Source of the DNA: Semisulcospira habei | Taxonomy: Eukaryota; Mollusca; Gastropoda; Semisulcospiridae | DNA length: 64,000 nucleotides | NCBI GenBank assembly: GCA_036245525.1 | Contig: BTPG01000007.1 | Span: forward strand, 127,405,053-127,469,052 | Direction: 5' to 3' | Shown: one piece after another, positions 41,242-53,200 of the stretch | Layout of the letters: every line of letters starts with the position of its first letter | How positions within the stretch are numbered: position 1 is the first letter of the stretch | The notes under the pieces: generated by a model | What the model was told of the DNA's origin: nothing | The model's database searches: none | What the model saw: the letters and a program-made list of their open reading frames with translations, nothing else | Program-made: the position numbers and the translations under genes

Positions 41242-41976
41242 GGCACCTTATTTCATTCGGTGCACCCCTCTCGCGAGGGACCCCCTATCCACCACCCAGG
41301 GGACGCGCCTCAACGCCATATGGTCCCAGCGCGAGGATACATAAGTATAGGTTTGGTTATTGTGCCTGCAAAATTTGTCACACTTTCGTCAACCTTCCAT
41401 TACGACGGCGGACGGACGACGGACGGACAACCACTGGCCCAAAACATAAACTCACTTTTGCTTCGCACGTGAGCCAAAAAAAAAAAAAAAAAAAAGGTAA
41501 CCGAGGTCACAAAGTCAACTGAGCAATCTGCTATTATCTCCATCCATACAATCAAGCAGACAAACATTCACAAGAACAAGGCAGGACAAGATGACGTAAT
41601 ACCAGCCGATTATTTGGTGCAATCATCATAGGAAATAATGTATAAATATCGCCACAAAATGTAAATATAAATTCCTGCACCTCACCATCTCTGGAGGGCT
41701 TTGCCCTCTCACAGAATACACTAAAGATACCTTCACTATATGATTTTCAAAATACACAATAAAGAAAACAAGAAATCACAGATTTTCCTATTCTGATGGA
41801 AGCACCATTGAGTTATCAAAGAAACAAGCTAAACAAACACACGCATACTTATGACCAAACACACAAGCACACTCACCTCCACACATGTGCACTGCATGCT
41901 ACCATAACAAAAACATTAAGGTTTTTAAAAAAATACAACCTACACAACCTCAATCAGAAGTAGAACATGAATGCAA

Positions 41977-42716
41977 TTAACCCTCTTCTGCATGTAAGTG
42001 CCTATGCCAGGCGACTCTTGAAAATATCACCAAAGGGAGTCAACGTCATAATTTTAAATGGGTGACATTTAAAATAAAATAAAAGAATTTTTAAAAAAAT
42101 TCAAAAAAAAAAAATTTAGACAAGTTTTGAGAAAGAGCAATTATTTTTTCTAAAGTGTTAAATCAGTAAAGATATAAAAGAAACATTTGTGGAGCTGTAA
42201 AATGTGTAAGGAAATAAAGGGAAAAAATCTAACGTTGAATGAACTGCTGTTTTACGTACCGTGAATCTTGTTGATGATCACAAGCATCATCCTCAGACAA
42301 AGACGACTCAAAAATAACGATCCCCTGGTGGTCCCAGTCCAAATCTAAGTCAGATTCATCCCCTTTTCTATCCACTTTCACCATCTTGGTCTGTAAATCC
42401 CTCAAAATCATCGTCATTGCTCTCCCCCAACAATGATCGTGACAGTTTGAGGCCTGCCATATTTACGGACGCTCGATTCGCATTTGAAACTTTAAAAATT
42501 TGTTGCTCCGCAAGGAAACGTCCAAAATGCACATGGTGTGTTTTGACAGGAAATGAAAAGAATCGCAAAAATGAGGCTTGTGGTCTCGCAAGATTTCTAT
42601 TACCATGCTAAACATGGCAGCTTCCATAGTATACATGTGGTTTAGCGGGCGTTCTATGCACAAACGCCGTGTTTTCAGCGGGGCGCTGGGGGACGCTCTA
42701 TGCAGAAGAGGGTTAA
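41977..42716 (-). mobile_element. Short piggyBac-type element
   Basis: TTAA at both ends and perfect 13-bp terminal inverted repeats CCCTCTTCTGCAT / ATGCAGAAGAGGG (41981-41993, 42700-42712). TTAA with CCC-starting ends is the hallmark of piggyBac. It contains only the first exon of a transposase-like gene; the catalytic part is missing. Confidence 0.8.
42260..42460 (-). pseudogene. First exon of a piggyBac-type transposase (N-terminal acidic region)
   Basis: Starts MAGLKLSRSLLGESNDDD and, after a frameshift or stop at 42368-42370, continues in another frame with KGDESDLDLDWDHQG and SSLSEDDACD to a CACG|GTACGT donor. Acidic Asp/Ser-rich N-termini are typical of PGBD/piggyBac transposases. The DDD catalytic domain is absent, so it cannot be active. 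Confidence 0.55.
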
Positions 42717-43432
42717 TAAAACCCTTAATTAAGGCTCATGTGCATGAAGGATTCAGTTCTAACGCAAGTAAAAGGTTGGCTTTTGTACCTATGTTCTCTC
42801 AAATTTATGCATTTTTTTTTACACTTTTGTCAATCTCCCATGATCCTTGACCTTTGCAACTAGCAAACCAAAACAGTACACATAGAAAGTTTTTATTACA
42901 TACCTTTCTGCCAAATCTGGTTGAAAGGTTTTGCCAAAGTGCTGATAAAAGTTAAAATTCTGCTTTTTCACATCATTTGCCAATCTCTTGTGACCCTTGA
43001 CCTTTCCAAAGGGTTATCCAAATTAGCATGCATACAGAGGTCTTCCCATAAGGTATCTCTGGATGAAGTCTTGGTTTGAAGTTGTACATAATATTGGAGA
43101 AAAAAACTTGGGGGTCAAGAAATAACTATTTGTGACCTATTTCCTGATCTTTTGTGACCCTTGACCTTCCTGATTATCAGTATTCACAGGAAGGTCTTAC
43201 CATCGGGTATCTCTGTACCAAGTTTGTGTCTGAAGTTATGAATAGTATTTGAGAGAAAACAGCTTTGTCAAAGTATGGCTATTTACACAAAGTACTCTTG
43301 GGCCAAGTTTGAAGACTGTGACTTACATAGTCTCTGAGAAAATGACATTGTTAAAGTTTACCATGGACGACGTCGGACAGACGACCACTGGCCCACAACA
43401 TACTCACTTTTGCTTAAGACGTGCGCCAAGAA
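42717..43432 (+). mobile_element. Pearl-like element PL8
   Basis: Head (ACCCTTAATTAAGGCTCATG) abuts the piggyBac element. Ends ACTTTTGCTTAAGACGTGCG, CC. Confidence 0.7.
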
Positions 43433-43801
43433 AAAAAAGAACAATTAGGAAAAGAACCAAAAAATAAACGTCAGCATTACTTCAAATGCAACAAAATATA
43501 CGGAGTGAATGCACCAACAACTACACAACACGTCCTATAGATGATCGTCTTGCTCTATACTTGTGTATTTCTCTGTGGGCTGGCAATTGGGTGCCTGATA
43601 GGCGGGGGCAGGGTATCTGTCTGTCTGTCCAGCGCTGAGTAATTCCCCTTGGTCTGTATACTATGTTATGTGCTGGTCACTGATATTGTTGGAACCTACA
43701 GCTGAGAGCCCTAAGGTCCAAAGTCGCAAACCAGAACATTCAGGTCATCAAAACAGAATCAGAAGGTACGTATGCACTGCAAATGTCTGATGAATTGGGT
43801 A
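43433..43801. other. Unannotated stretch
   Basis: No gene or repeat recognised. Downstream flank of ACADS. Confidence 0.4.
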
Positions 43802-44000
43802 TTAACCCCTCAACTGCCAGTGGACACAGATCATATTTCTGCAATCTTCGTCAGTCCCATCTGTCTCAGCAACATGAATTCAAAGTGGTGTCAGCAATGT
43901 GGTAAAGATCTTAAAGAGCCCCCGCGACTGCAAGGGCACATAAGGATCTATGCCTCTTGCAGCTGGATTGTGTTCATGCACTTTACAGTACAGGGGTTAA
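43802..44000 (+). mobile_element. H2-type foldback element, diverged
   Basis: TTAACCCCTCAACTGCC start and CAGGGGTTAA end, with an AAGGATCTATGCCTCTTGCA block inside. Lies about 90 bp beyond the ACADS stop, probably in its 3' UTR. Confidence 0.65.
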
Positions 44001-44088
44001 ATCTCCAAACCCATATTTAACATTTCCCAAACCCAATTACTTGTCATGATTCTGAATATCACAAAATGTTGTGGAGCGCCTGCACTCT

Positions 44089-44238
44089 CTAAGAATACTC
44101 CTTGAGTAAATTAGTTGCAATGACAAGCCGCTGAATTTCGCTGGTTCCTTCATAGATTTCTGTGATGCGTGCATCTCTGTAATGGCGCTCAGCTGGCATA
44201 TCCGTGACAAATCCCATGCCTCCAAGAATCTGGATAGC
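44089..44238 (-). CDS. ACADS: ACADS exon 12 (last)
   Basis: Starts [10 protein letters not shown] after a TTTGCAG acceptor. It contains the C-terminal family signature and the catalytic base (Glu in [11 protein letters not shown]), and ends [13 protein letters not shown] (TAG). Confidence 0.95.
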   Translation of the reverse strand, partial: AIQILGGMGFVTDMPAERHYRDARITEIYEGTSEIQRLVIATNLLKEYS

Positions 44239-47200
44239 CTGCAAAAAAGTAGAAAAACAATTTTATGGTATTGCAAAGATACATCTGATAAATATGTGTG
44301 TCTTAATCTGTAATTTCGGACCTGATCGCTTTCAGGTAAAATATCACATACCAGCACTTTGTGAGTTGGTTTTTTTTTCAACCGATTTAACCCCAACCTG
44401 ACCATGATACACCAAGCAAATCTGGCACTGCCCTTGAACTATCACGATTGATCCATCTCCTGCTATGGGTAAAGAAAATCAGAATTGTGTGATTATGCAT
44501 ATTGCCCACAGACTACATGGTGCACGCACAAACAGTGATACCCATGCACGCACAAACACACACAAAGGCTAAGAACAAAAGACATGAAAACAATGACTGT
44601 CAAAAGATGAAAAAAGAAGGAAAGAGTCGACTTGCTCTGGTGCAAGTGCACATAACATTGAGATCACCTGATGTGCATTAAATGTTGCTGTTTCAGATGC
44701 AGCCAGCTTCCCCATTGCTGCTTCCTGCACACATGAAAAACAAAGATAAAGACAAGACAATTGTACAGTGTACATAAATCTTCAAACAACAAGAATGGCA
44801 AAGCCCTTAAGGCTCACGTGTGTGACTGATCAACAGAATTAATCTGACCTTTGTGACCTTAACCTTTCAGACAGGTCATGAAATAAGCAAGTGTTCAAGT
44901 GTTTTAACATATAAGAAAAGGTTGGCTCTTGTGCCTGTGATATCCATGTTTTCATAAGATTTATGCATTTTTACTTCTGTCATCCTCGCACAACCCTTCA
45001 CCTTTGTGAGTTGTTACATGCTAGTGGTCATGGTATTATGCAATCACACCAGACACACTCACAAAAGGTTCTTGTAGAAAAACCTCACTCAGTTGCAACT
45101 CGTCATACATGGCACGAGAGGTTGTAAACCACACTGGAGTAACAGTTTCAACAGTACTTTATTCTCACGATGCACTCTAAGCACAATGCATCCACACTTT
45201 GATGCACTCTCTCTCACAAATACATCCTCATTTTGGTACACTGTCTCTTAAAATGCATGAACATACTTTCTAACACTCTCTTTTATACAAAAACAGATTT
45301 CCAGAATAATCCCGCAAATTACACGACTCAACCAATCAGAAATAAAAAAACGTAGCCAAAATCATTAATGTTCATTAAAAAGAACACTCTAGATTTTTCT
45401 ATAATCTTACAATAAAATCTAAATGTCATGAAATGTAACTAACATGTGTACTACAAAACTTCGACGTCATGCTTGAGGTCACTAGAACAATCATGCTTTT
45501 TCCAGAACCTTCCACCTTATCCTAGGTCGGACTTTGCTACAAGTTAACGAAATGTGGAACATTCTAGTCACACACACAAATCGATGGCAATTCTCCAAGC
45601 AAAAGGAAACGAATCACACTAAAAAGGTACGCGATTCTAATAAAAAATAACGCAATTAACAGAACATCAGATCTTTTCCTATGATCAACACACACATGCC
45701 CTAAAAAGAATAATACAACCGCAAACATAACATGAATAGTGAACTACATCAGTATGAATAAAAAGGTTCTGCCAAATTTGGTGGTTGAAAAGTTTGGCTT
45801 AGAAGTTATGAATATTATTTGAGGAAAAAAAAAATTGTGGTCGAAATAAGGCTCTTTTAACCTATTTCCTGATGCCCTGTGACCTTGACCTTTGACAGAA
45901 GTCACTGAAATTGGTATGTTTAGAAATTAAGGTCTTGTCACAAAGTATCCTTGGGCAAAGTTTGAAAACTGTGGCTTGAATAGTCTCCGAGGAAATGCCA
46001 ATGTGAAAGTTTACCACAGCGAACGGCCAACCACCGGCCAAGAACATAAACTCACTTTTGCTATTGCATGAGATCCAAAATTGACAACACCCAAAATCTT
46101 GCATGAAAAAAATAGTATACATATTTTTAATAAACCTTTGTTCATGCAGGTGCTAGTACCCGGAAAAAGCCTAACACATAAATTCACAGGGATGATGATG
46201 ATGATGAATCTTTATTTATTCAGGATAAAGCTATTAGGCAACTCAATGCCTGTCTTACAAGCTGTCCTGTAAACAAACAACATAACAGGAAAATAAACAG
46301 AGCATGCAAATAATAACAATAAGAAGAAGAAGAAGAAGAGGAGAAAGAAAAACTACGGGAAAAATCATAATAGGTGAATTAATGAAAGGAAAAAAAATTG
46401 GTATTGGAGAATTAGTAACTGCCACCAACACAAAAAGCAAGGGAAATAAATGAGTCCATAGCATTAATATTATACTCAGCTAAGACAGTTAACAGCTAAG
46501 GGAGGTTAACTGAGGCATGTAGCAAAGTTACTAAGTAAGCGAGGATCTCGTTTATCAGTGTAAAATAACTTACCTTTGTGTATGGTTTTCCAGCATCTTT
46601 GAGCATGGCCGCTTTCCATGTCAACAATCGTGCACTCTCTAGTCTCAATTCCATGTCAGCCAGCTTGAACTGAATAAATCACAGAAAAATTTAATTCACA
46701 CATGACTCTCAAGTAATAATTGTGCACAGTTAACTTTTCAACAATAAAGGTAAAGCCTTTATGGCTCGCATGTATGACCAATTTACATGCATGACCTTCA
46801 TGACTATAAGTAAAGGGATGGCTTCTGCACCAGCAAAATCCATGTTTTTAATCAGCTTTCACACAGTTGTCAAACTTCCGTGACCCTTGACCTTTGCAAT
46901 GAGTTGACAAAATTAGTATACATAGAAAGGTCTTATCATCAGCTACCTTTTTGCCAAATTTGATTGAAAAGTTTGCAAAAATGTTGATAATAACTACAAT
47001 CTTATCATTTTAACTGGCACTTTACACACATTTACTGACCTCTTGTGACCCTTAATCTTTCCGAGGGGTCATCCACATTAATATGCATAGATAGGTCTTA
47101 CCATCAGGTATCTCTGTACCAAGTTTGGGTTTGAAGTTGTTAATAGTATTTGAGAAAAAAAAAATCTTTTGTCAAAACATGGCTATTTTTTTTACCTATT

Positions 47201-50200
47201 TCATGAGCTTTTGTGACCCTTGACCTTTTGGAGGGGTTATCCAAATTAATATGCATCGATAGGTCTTACCATCTGTACCAAGTTTGGGTTTGAAGTTGTG
47301 AATAGTATTTGAGAAAAAAACATCTTGTCAAAATATGGCTATTTTTTACATAAAATTATTTCCCCGAACTCTTGTGACATTTGATCTTTTTCGAGGGGTC
47401 AACCAAATTAGTATGTATAGAAAGGTCTTACAATCAGGTATCTTTGTACCACGTTTGGGTTTGAAATTGTTAATAGTATTTGACAAAAAATAAATTATGT
47501 CAAAATATAGCTATTTTTTTTACCTACTTCCTGATCCCTGTGACCTTGACCTTTCTGAGAGTTCACTCAAATTGGTATGTTTATGGTATGTCTTGCCACA
47601 AAGTATCCTTGGGCCAAGTTTGAAGACTGTGGCTTGAATAGTCCGAGAGAAAATGCCAACGTTAAGGTTTACCACAGACGACGCCGGACGGACGACCACA
47701 GGCCCAAAACATACTCACTTTTGCTTCACATGTGAGCCCCAAAATTGTGAAAATGTTAGGTTTTGACCTATTTCTGGACCTTCTGTGACCCTTCACCTTG
47801 CGTGGGGTCAGCCAAACGGACGGACTACCACTGGCCCAGAACATAGACTCCCTTTTGTTTCACACGTGAGCCAATAACCACGATCAACAGCCAAAGTCAA
47901 AGACCAGCAAACATACACTGATGCAGACAGCAACACAGCTGACCGACTTTTAAAATTGAACTTCTGGCCTAGTATCTGTACATGAGTGTGTTGATTTATG
48001 GTACAGGACTGTATTATAAACAAAATTGTAAATTAGGGATTGTTTTCACTGCTCTTCCCCTCCCCAGTCTATGTGAGACAGCAGCTGTTATTACAATTAC
48101 CTGAATGGACTGCATCTTGGCGATAGGCATGCCAAAACTCTGTCGTTTGAAGGCATAGTCCACAGCACACTCTAAAGCAGCCTGCACAAGAAGCAGAACA
48201 CAGTGATATGTACGTACTTTAACTTCTATAATTTCTTTTTTAACTCATTAATGTACCCAACTTATTCCAGCCACTCCTTGCCACCATGATAAGGGAGGAA
48301 ACTCCAAAAATAGCATGTAATCTGATCTACTGGAAACGATTGATTGATTGTACATTGCTTAACGTCCCGACAGCAACAAGGCTTTCTCAGGACGTGCCTG
48401 CACTGCTTGTGAAAAAATAAAAAAGAAACAGAACATTGAATGTATGTCGCCAGCCGGTCAAATACGTTAAATAAACCTAACACATGTGGCCTAAATAAAG
48501 CTAAGACCATTTAGCAACACACATCCAATATCAAGAGCTACAGGCAGTGCAGACAGTAGGGAGAGTTTTAAAAAGGCAAATACAGGTGAATGGACAAAGG
48601 GTAGACAGAAACACATGCCCCAGAATAGAGAGAAAAACCCACCCTGTGGGGCTGACCAGGGTGACCCTGGGAACTAAAAAATACCTAACCCCACCCAAGT
48701 CCCCCAGGGCAGACCCGGGTGGGGTCTACTGGAAACAACTATGTGTGCAGAAACACACAAAATGAATAAAACCTAAGAACTTTAGTCATACATGTGAGAC
48801 TTGCGTGCTGCGCAATGTGAACATCTTTACAGCACCAGCACCTTTGTGTGTCTGCTATGCTCTCTGTTCCCTATTCCCTAGTGCAAACCAAGGTACAGCA
48901 CTTGGGAGTCTCTGCTATGTGAAAAATGTACAGGAATCATGGCGAGGCGCTTAACGACAGCAATATTATAAATAAATATGGCTCACATGTGACTAGTCAA
49001 CATAATAAGTGTGACCTTGACCTTTCCAACAGGTCACTGAAATGAGCAAGTGTTCAAGTGCCTAAACATAAGTAAAGAATTGGCTTTTGTACCAGCAAAA
49101 TCCGAGTTTTCTCAAAATGTATGCATTTTTCACAATGTTCTTTTGTCAACACCTCTGTGACCCTTGACCTCTGTGAGGGGGTCGACAAAATCTGTATGCA
49201 TAGACACGGCAGTTTACCTTTCCCTAAATTGCTCTCTTTAGTTGGGCTATGAACCAGCCGCGACCCATATCACTGATAAGCTCTTTATTCCTTGTTGAAG
49301 GCTGTCAGGCAGGTGATCAGTTTAGCCTGTTTATAACTTATTATTACCGTCGCTAAAAAGTTACTATCGTAAATATGATTATGTAATCCTATGCTTGAAA
49401 ATGTCATCTTAAAGCTCGTGTCAGTTTCTTTTAAAAACCTCTTCGAATTCTGTGGTTATTACGTGATTAAAATGTGTGTAGTTTGAGGAACTTTCCTTCT
49501 GCTGTAGACAGTGCGGGTGTGTAAAAAACTGGTTTATCAGTGCCGGATGTATCACTATGTGTGCCCTTATCTGATGTAAAGTATAGCGTGTTAAAGCCAT
49601 GGAGAATGAACATTCATTTCCAAGACATTTGGAGGCCATGAATTCTTTGTGTAGACTTTATGGTAGAAGGCCTGAATTCTTTGTGTAGACTTTGTGGTAG
49701 AAGGCCTATCAAGTTTTAGAGTTAGACACAGCCGCATCATAGTGACCCTTTAGACTGACACACTTATTTTAAGCCATTTAATGTGATAAAAGCCAGAACT
49801 GAATCTCTGAACAGAAAACCTCTGCTTTCTGCTTTTAAAATGTGCTAAAATTGTGATATTGTTAAAAACATTGACTGTATCGGTGACATTCGCATACTTC
49901 ATGTCGGCAAGGTCTTAGCAGGACTCAGGTATGTGGTTTTGAAGATTTTAGCATGGGATATGCCAGTTAAGACATCTTTTGATAGCACTGACTTTGTCTG
50001 AACTTTCCAGCAACTTTTCTTTTTGAACAGTGATTTGATAAAAAGTGTGATAAACTAAAGGAAGGCTGCATCTAATCCGTCTCCTAGTGATACTTTGAGC
50101 TAGTGCATGAAAAATATCCACGCAGATTACCCCAGCATGTTTGGGTTCAAAGATAGTACAATTTCTCCTCTACAAGACGACTTATGTTCAAGTAATTGCT

Positions 50201-53200
50201 CAAAACTGCAGGTTAATTAATTCCGGTTTAAAGACAACATCTGTAATTCACAGCCTTTCCGCCGATGTATGCAGCAGATGCTAAGTGATAGTCGGGGAAA
50301 AGCACAGTTGTACTGTAAACGAAGACAGCTGCTGCACTATTCTTATCCCCAGCTGAAGCGAGACCTATCAGTAAGGGTATTTAGTGCGCTGATAGTAAGG
50401 AGAAGGAGGCTGCCTCACTATCTCAGTGCTCTCACGAAGCCGATCTGGCAAATTTCTTCCAGCGAGTGCCAGCCAGCACAGCTGAAAACTAAAGAGCAGT
50501 CTAAACTGCCGTGTAGAAAGGTGTTATTATCAGCTATCTTTATGCCAAATTTGTTGAAATGTTTGCAAAAGCTTTGAAAAAAAACTACAATTGTATCAAA
50601 AACTGTCATTTTTCACACACTTGACAACTTCATGTGACCCTTGACCTTTCTGAAGGGTCATCCAAATTTGTATGCATAAAAAGGCCTCACCATTAGGTAA
50701 CTAACTCTACACCAAATTTTGGGCTTGAAGCTGAAAGTAGTATTTGAGAAAATAACATTTTTGGTCAAAATATGGCTACTTTTGACCTACATGTATTTCT
50801 GGACCCCCTCATGACCCTTGACCTTTGCGAGGGGACCACTAAATTAGTATGCATAGAAAGATCATAAAATTATCATCAGCTACTGTCTTCAAAACTGGAG
50901 ATTTTTTCCGGTCTAACGATGAAAACGATTCACCCCAGCAACAGATCCGCTCATATTACATCGAGCACCATGATACCGACTGTGAACTTAGCTGTTCCAC
51001 GAGTGCGAGGATCCAAAATACCTTATGCGTCACCACCAACTCATCCGGTAAGTTTATGCACCATCGATTACGAACGGATGGATTCCAGCCTCGGTTCTAG
51101 AGTCCAAAAAAATAACTGGAGTGCCGGCCAGGGTTATCCTCCCTGATCGTGACAGCTGTTCTATCTGGGTGATGAAGTGTGGAAAAAGGAACAGAAAGAA
51201 CTTGCGGTAAAGGTGAAGCAGGATGATACAATTGGCATGGGACTACACTATTAGTCTAAATAAAAATATAATTCATTGTATACCTGTGCAATACCCAGGC
51301 CTTGCCCAGCAATCCCAATACGCCCTGCATCCAGAGTTTGCTGAAAATTAAATTTTGAGAAGTGAGAAACAATTATTTAATAAATAATAATAATTAGGGT
51401 ATTTATAATGCGCTTATCTTATAATAATAATAACTAAGTGCGCACTCACAACTCACGCACGCATGTGCACGCTTTAGACAATGACTCACATACCACAATA
51501 CATTACACGACAGTCAGCTTGGGGTGGGGAGTGTGGTGATGTTATAGTGCTAGAACTGTTGAAAGTGGTGAGTTTTGAGGGCAGACTGGAAGGAGGAGAG
51601 AGGGTGTTTCTGACGGAGAGAGAGTGAGAGAGTGTTCCAGGTGGATGGACCTTAGACGAAGAAGGAGCGGGGGCTGAAAGTGCTGAGTTTGGTGCGGGGG
51701 ATGTGGAGGTGGAGAGGATCAGAGGTGGAGCGGAGGAAGCGGCAAGGAGTGTGGGGGTGAAGTAAGTTGGAGAGATAGGCAGGAAAGTAGTTGTTCAGGG
51801 ATTTGTAGCAGAGAGACAGAATCTTGAATTGGATGCTCTTGAGTTTGAGCAGGGGAGTGATGTGGTCTGATTTTTTTCTTTCTGAGGACGAGGCGGGCAG
51901 CATTGTTCTGGATGCGCTGATTAGTGAAAGTGGGGGAGTGAGGGAGGCCGGAAAGGAGAGAGTTGCAATAGTCGATGCGAGATAAGATTAGAGCGAGATA
52001 AGATTAGAGGGACAGCAAGTTAGGTGGCAGCTTCGGTGGCGAGGTATTTTCTGATCGGTTTAGTGCTAACCCAAACAAACCCTTAGCCATCGAAACACTT
52101 TTAATAGACGAATCACTAGTATTCTAGCGTTGTGTTTGTACAAAAATCGCATGACGCACAGCTATTGGTCTAAGGGAAGCAACCACTATAATGTTTCACC
52201 AACCATTTCTAAGTTATCTGAAAGTGAATGCCCTTGTCGGATGGTGTCAGAATAAGGCCAAAGTAGCCAACGTGCCGTGGATCGTCTCCGACAATGAGCT
52301 TATTTGATCCTCATGAGCGCGGTTTCAACAGTGATTTTTAGCTCGTAATATTGTGATTCAAGAAGAGACAGTTCTCTTGTGTGGTTTCTTTGCTTGTGGA
52401 ATACATTTTCCTGCCCATATTGGTGTGTAAATCTGGGTTTTTCGTTGCATGTGCTTACACTGTTGCTACCAAAACCACGTTTCTCAATTTTTGCTCCGCC
52501 ATGTTTGTTCTGTTGCATAATAATCAAATTGGTTCGACTTCCCACTAAACCAATGCACAAACACTTGAAAAGTACTTTTAATGCTCTTTCCAATGATACC
52601 CAATTTATCTATGGTTGTTACCTTGGGAGGCTGTGAAAATTAATTCAATCTACCCCAAAAATGTACGTCACCAGGGAACACACGTCCTTTTTCCTGCTTC
52701 ATCTGCAGGGAACTGACTCACTGAAAATGTTACGTGGGGAAAGAGTTAAGCTTGTTTGCTGTCATCCAGTTTTTCACGTCTTCGTAGCAGTCAGCCGTGC
52801 GAGTCAGTAGTGACTGAGTGTTGTCGAGTTTGTCTTTGTCTAGTAGTTGTGAGTCGTCAGCGTAGAGGTGGTGGTGTATGTGATGAGACTGGATGATGTT
52901 GGACAGGGGAGAGGTGTAGAGTGTGAAAAGGACCAGGCCCAGGACGGACCCCTGTGGAACTCCGCAGGAGAGCCTGAGTGGGTTGGAGGAGATGCTGTCG
53001 ATGGTGACGGACTGCTGTCTGTCGGAGAGGTAGGAGAGAAACCAGGAGTGAGCAGAGTTAGTAATGCCAAAGTAGTGGTGAAGGCGGTAGAGGAGGATAG
53101 AGTGATCTATAGTGTCGAAGTTTGTGAGTGAAGAACATGTTGCCCTTTGTTGTAGGTCATGAAAATAATTTCAGACATGTACTGGTCTGTGATTTCACAC

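Larger units (their letters stand above)
38048..41336 (-). mobile_element. RTE-clade LINE, recently inserted but mutated
   Basis: A 3.3-kb element flanked by a perfect 13-bp duplication ATACATAAGTATA (38035-38047 and 41337-41349). The 3' end is the short (TAAG)n tail at 38048-38059. The 5' UTR occupies 41240-41336. The coding region is one APE-RT frame broken by two frameshifts near 40055 and 40150 and one in-frame TAG at 38455-38457. Confidence 0.88.
37918..41476 (+). mobile_element. Pearl-like element PL7, split by the RTE LINE
   Basis: The head is at 37918-38047 and the remainder at 41337-41476, with the tail ACTTTTGCTTCGCACGTGAG, CC. It directly follows PL6, head to tail. Confidence 0.75.
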
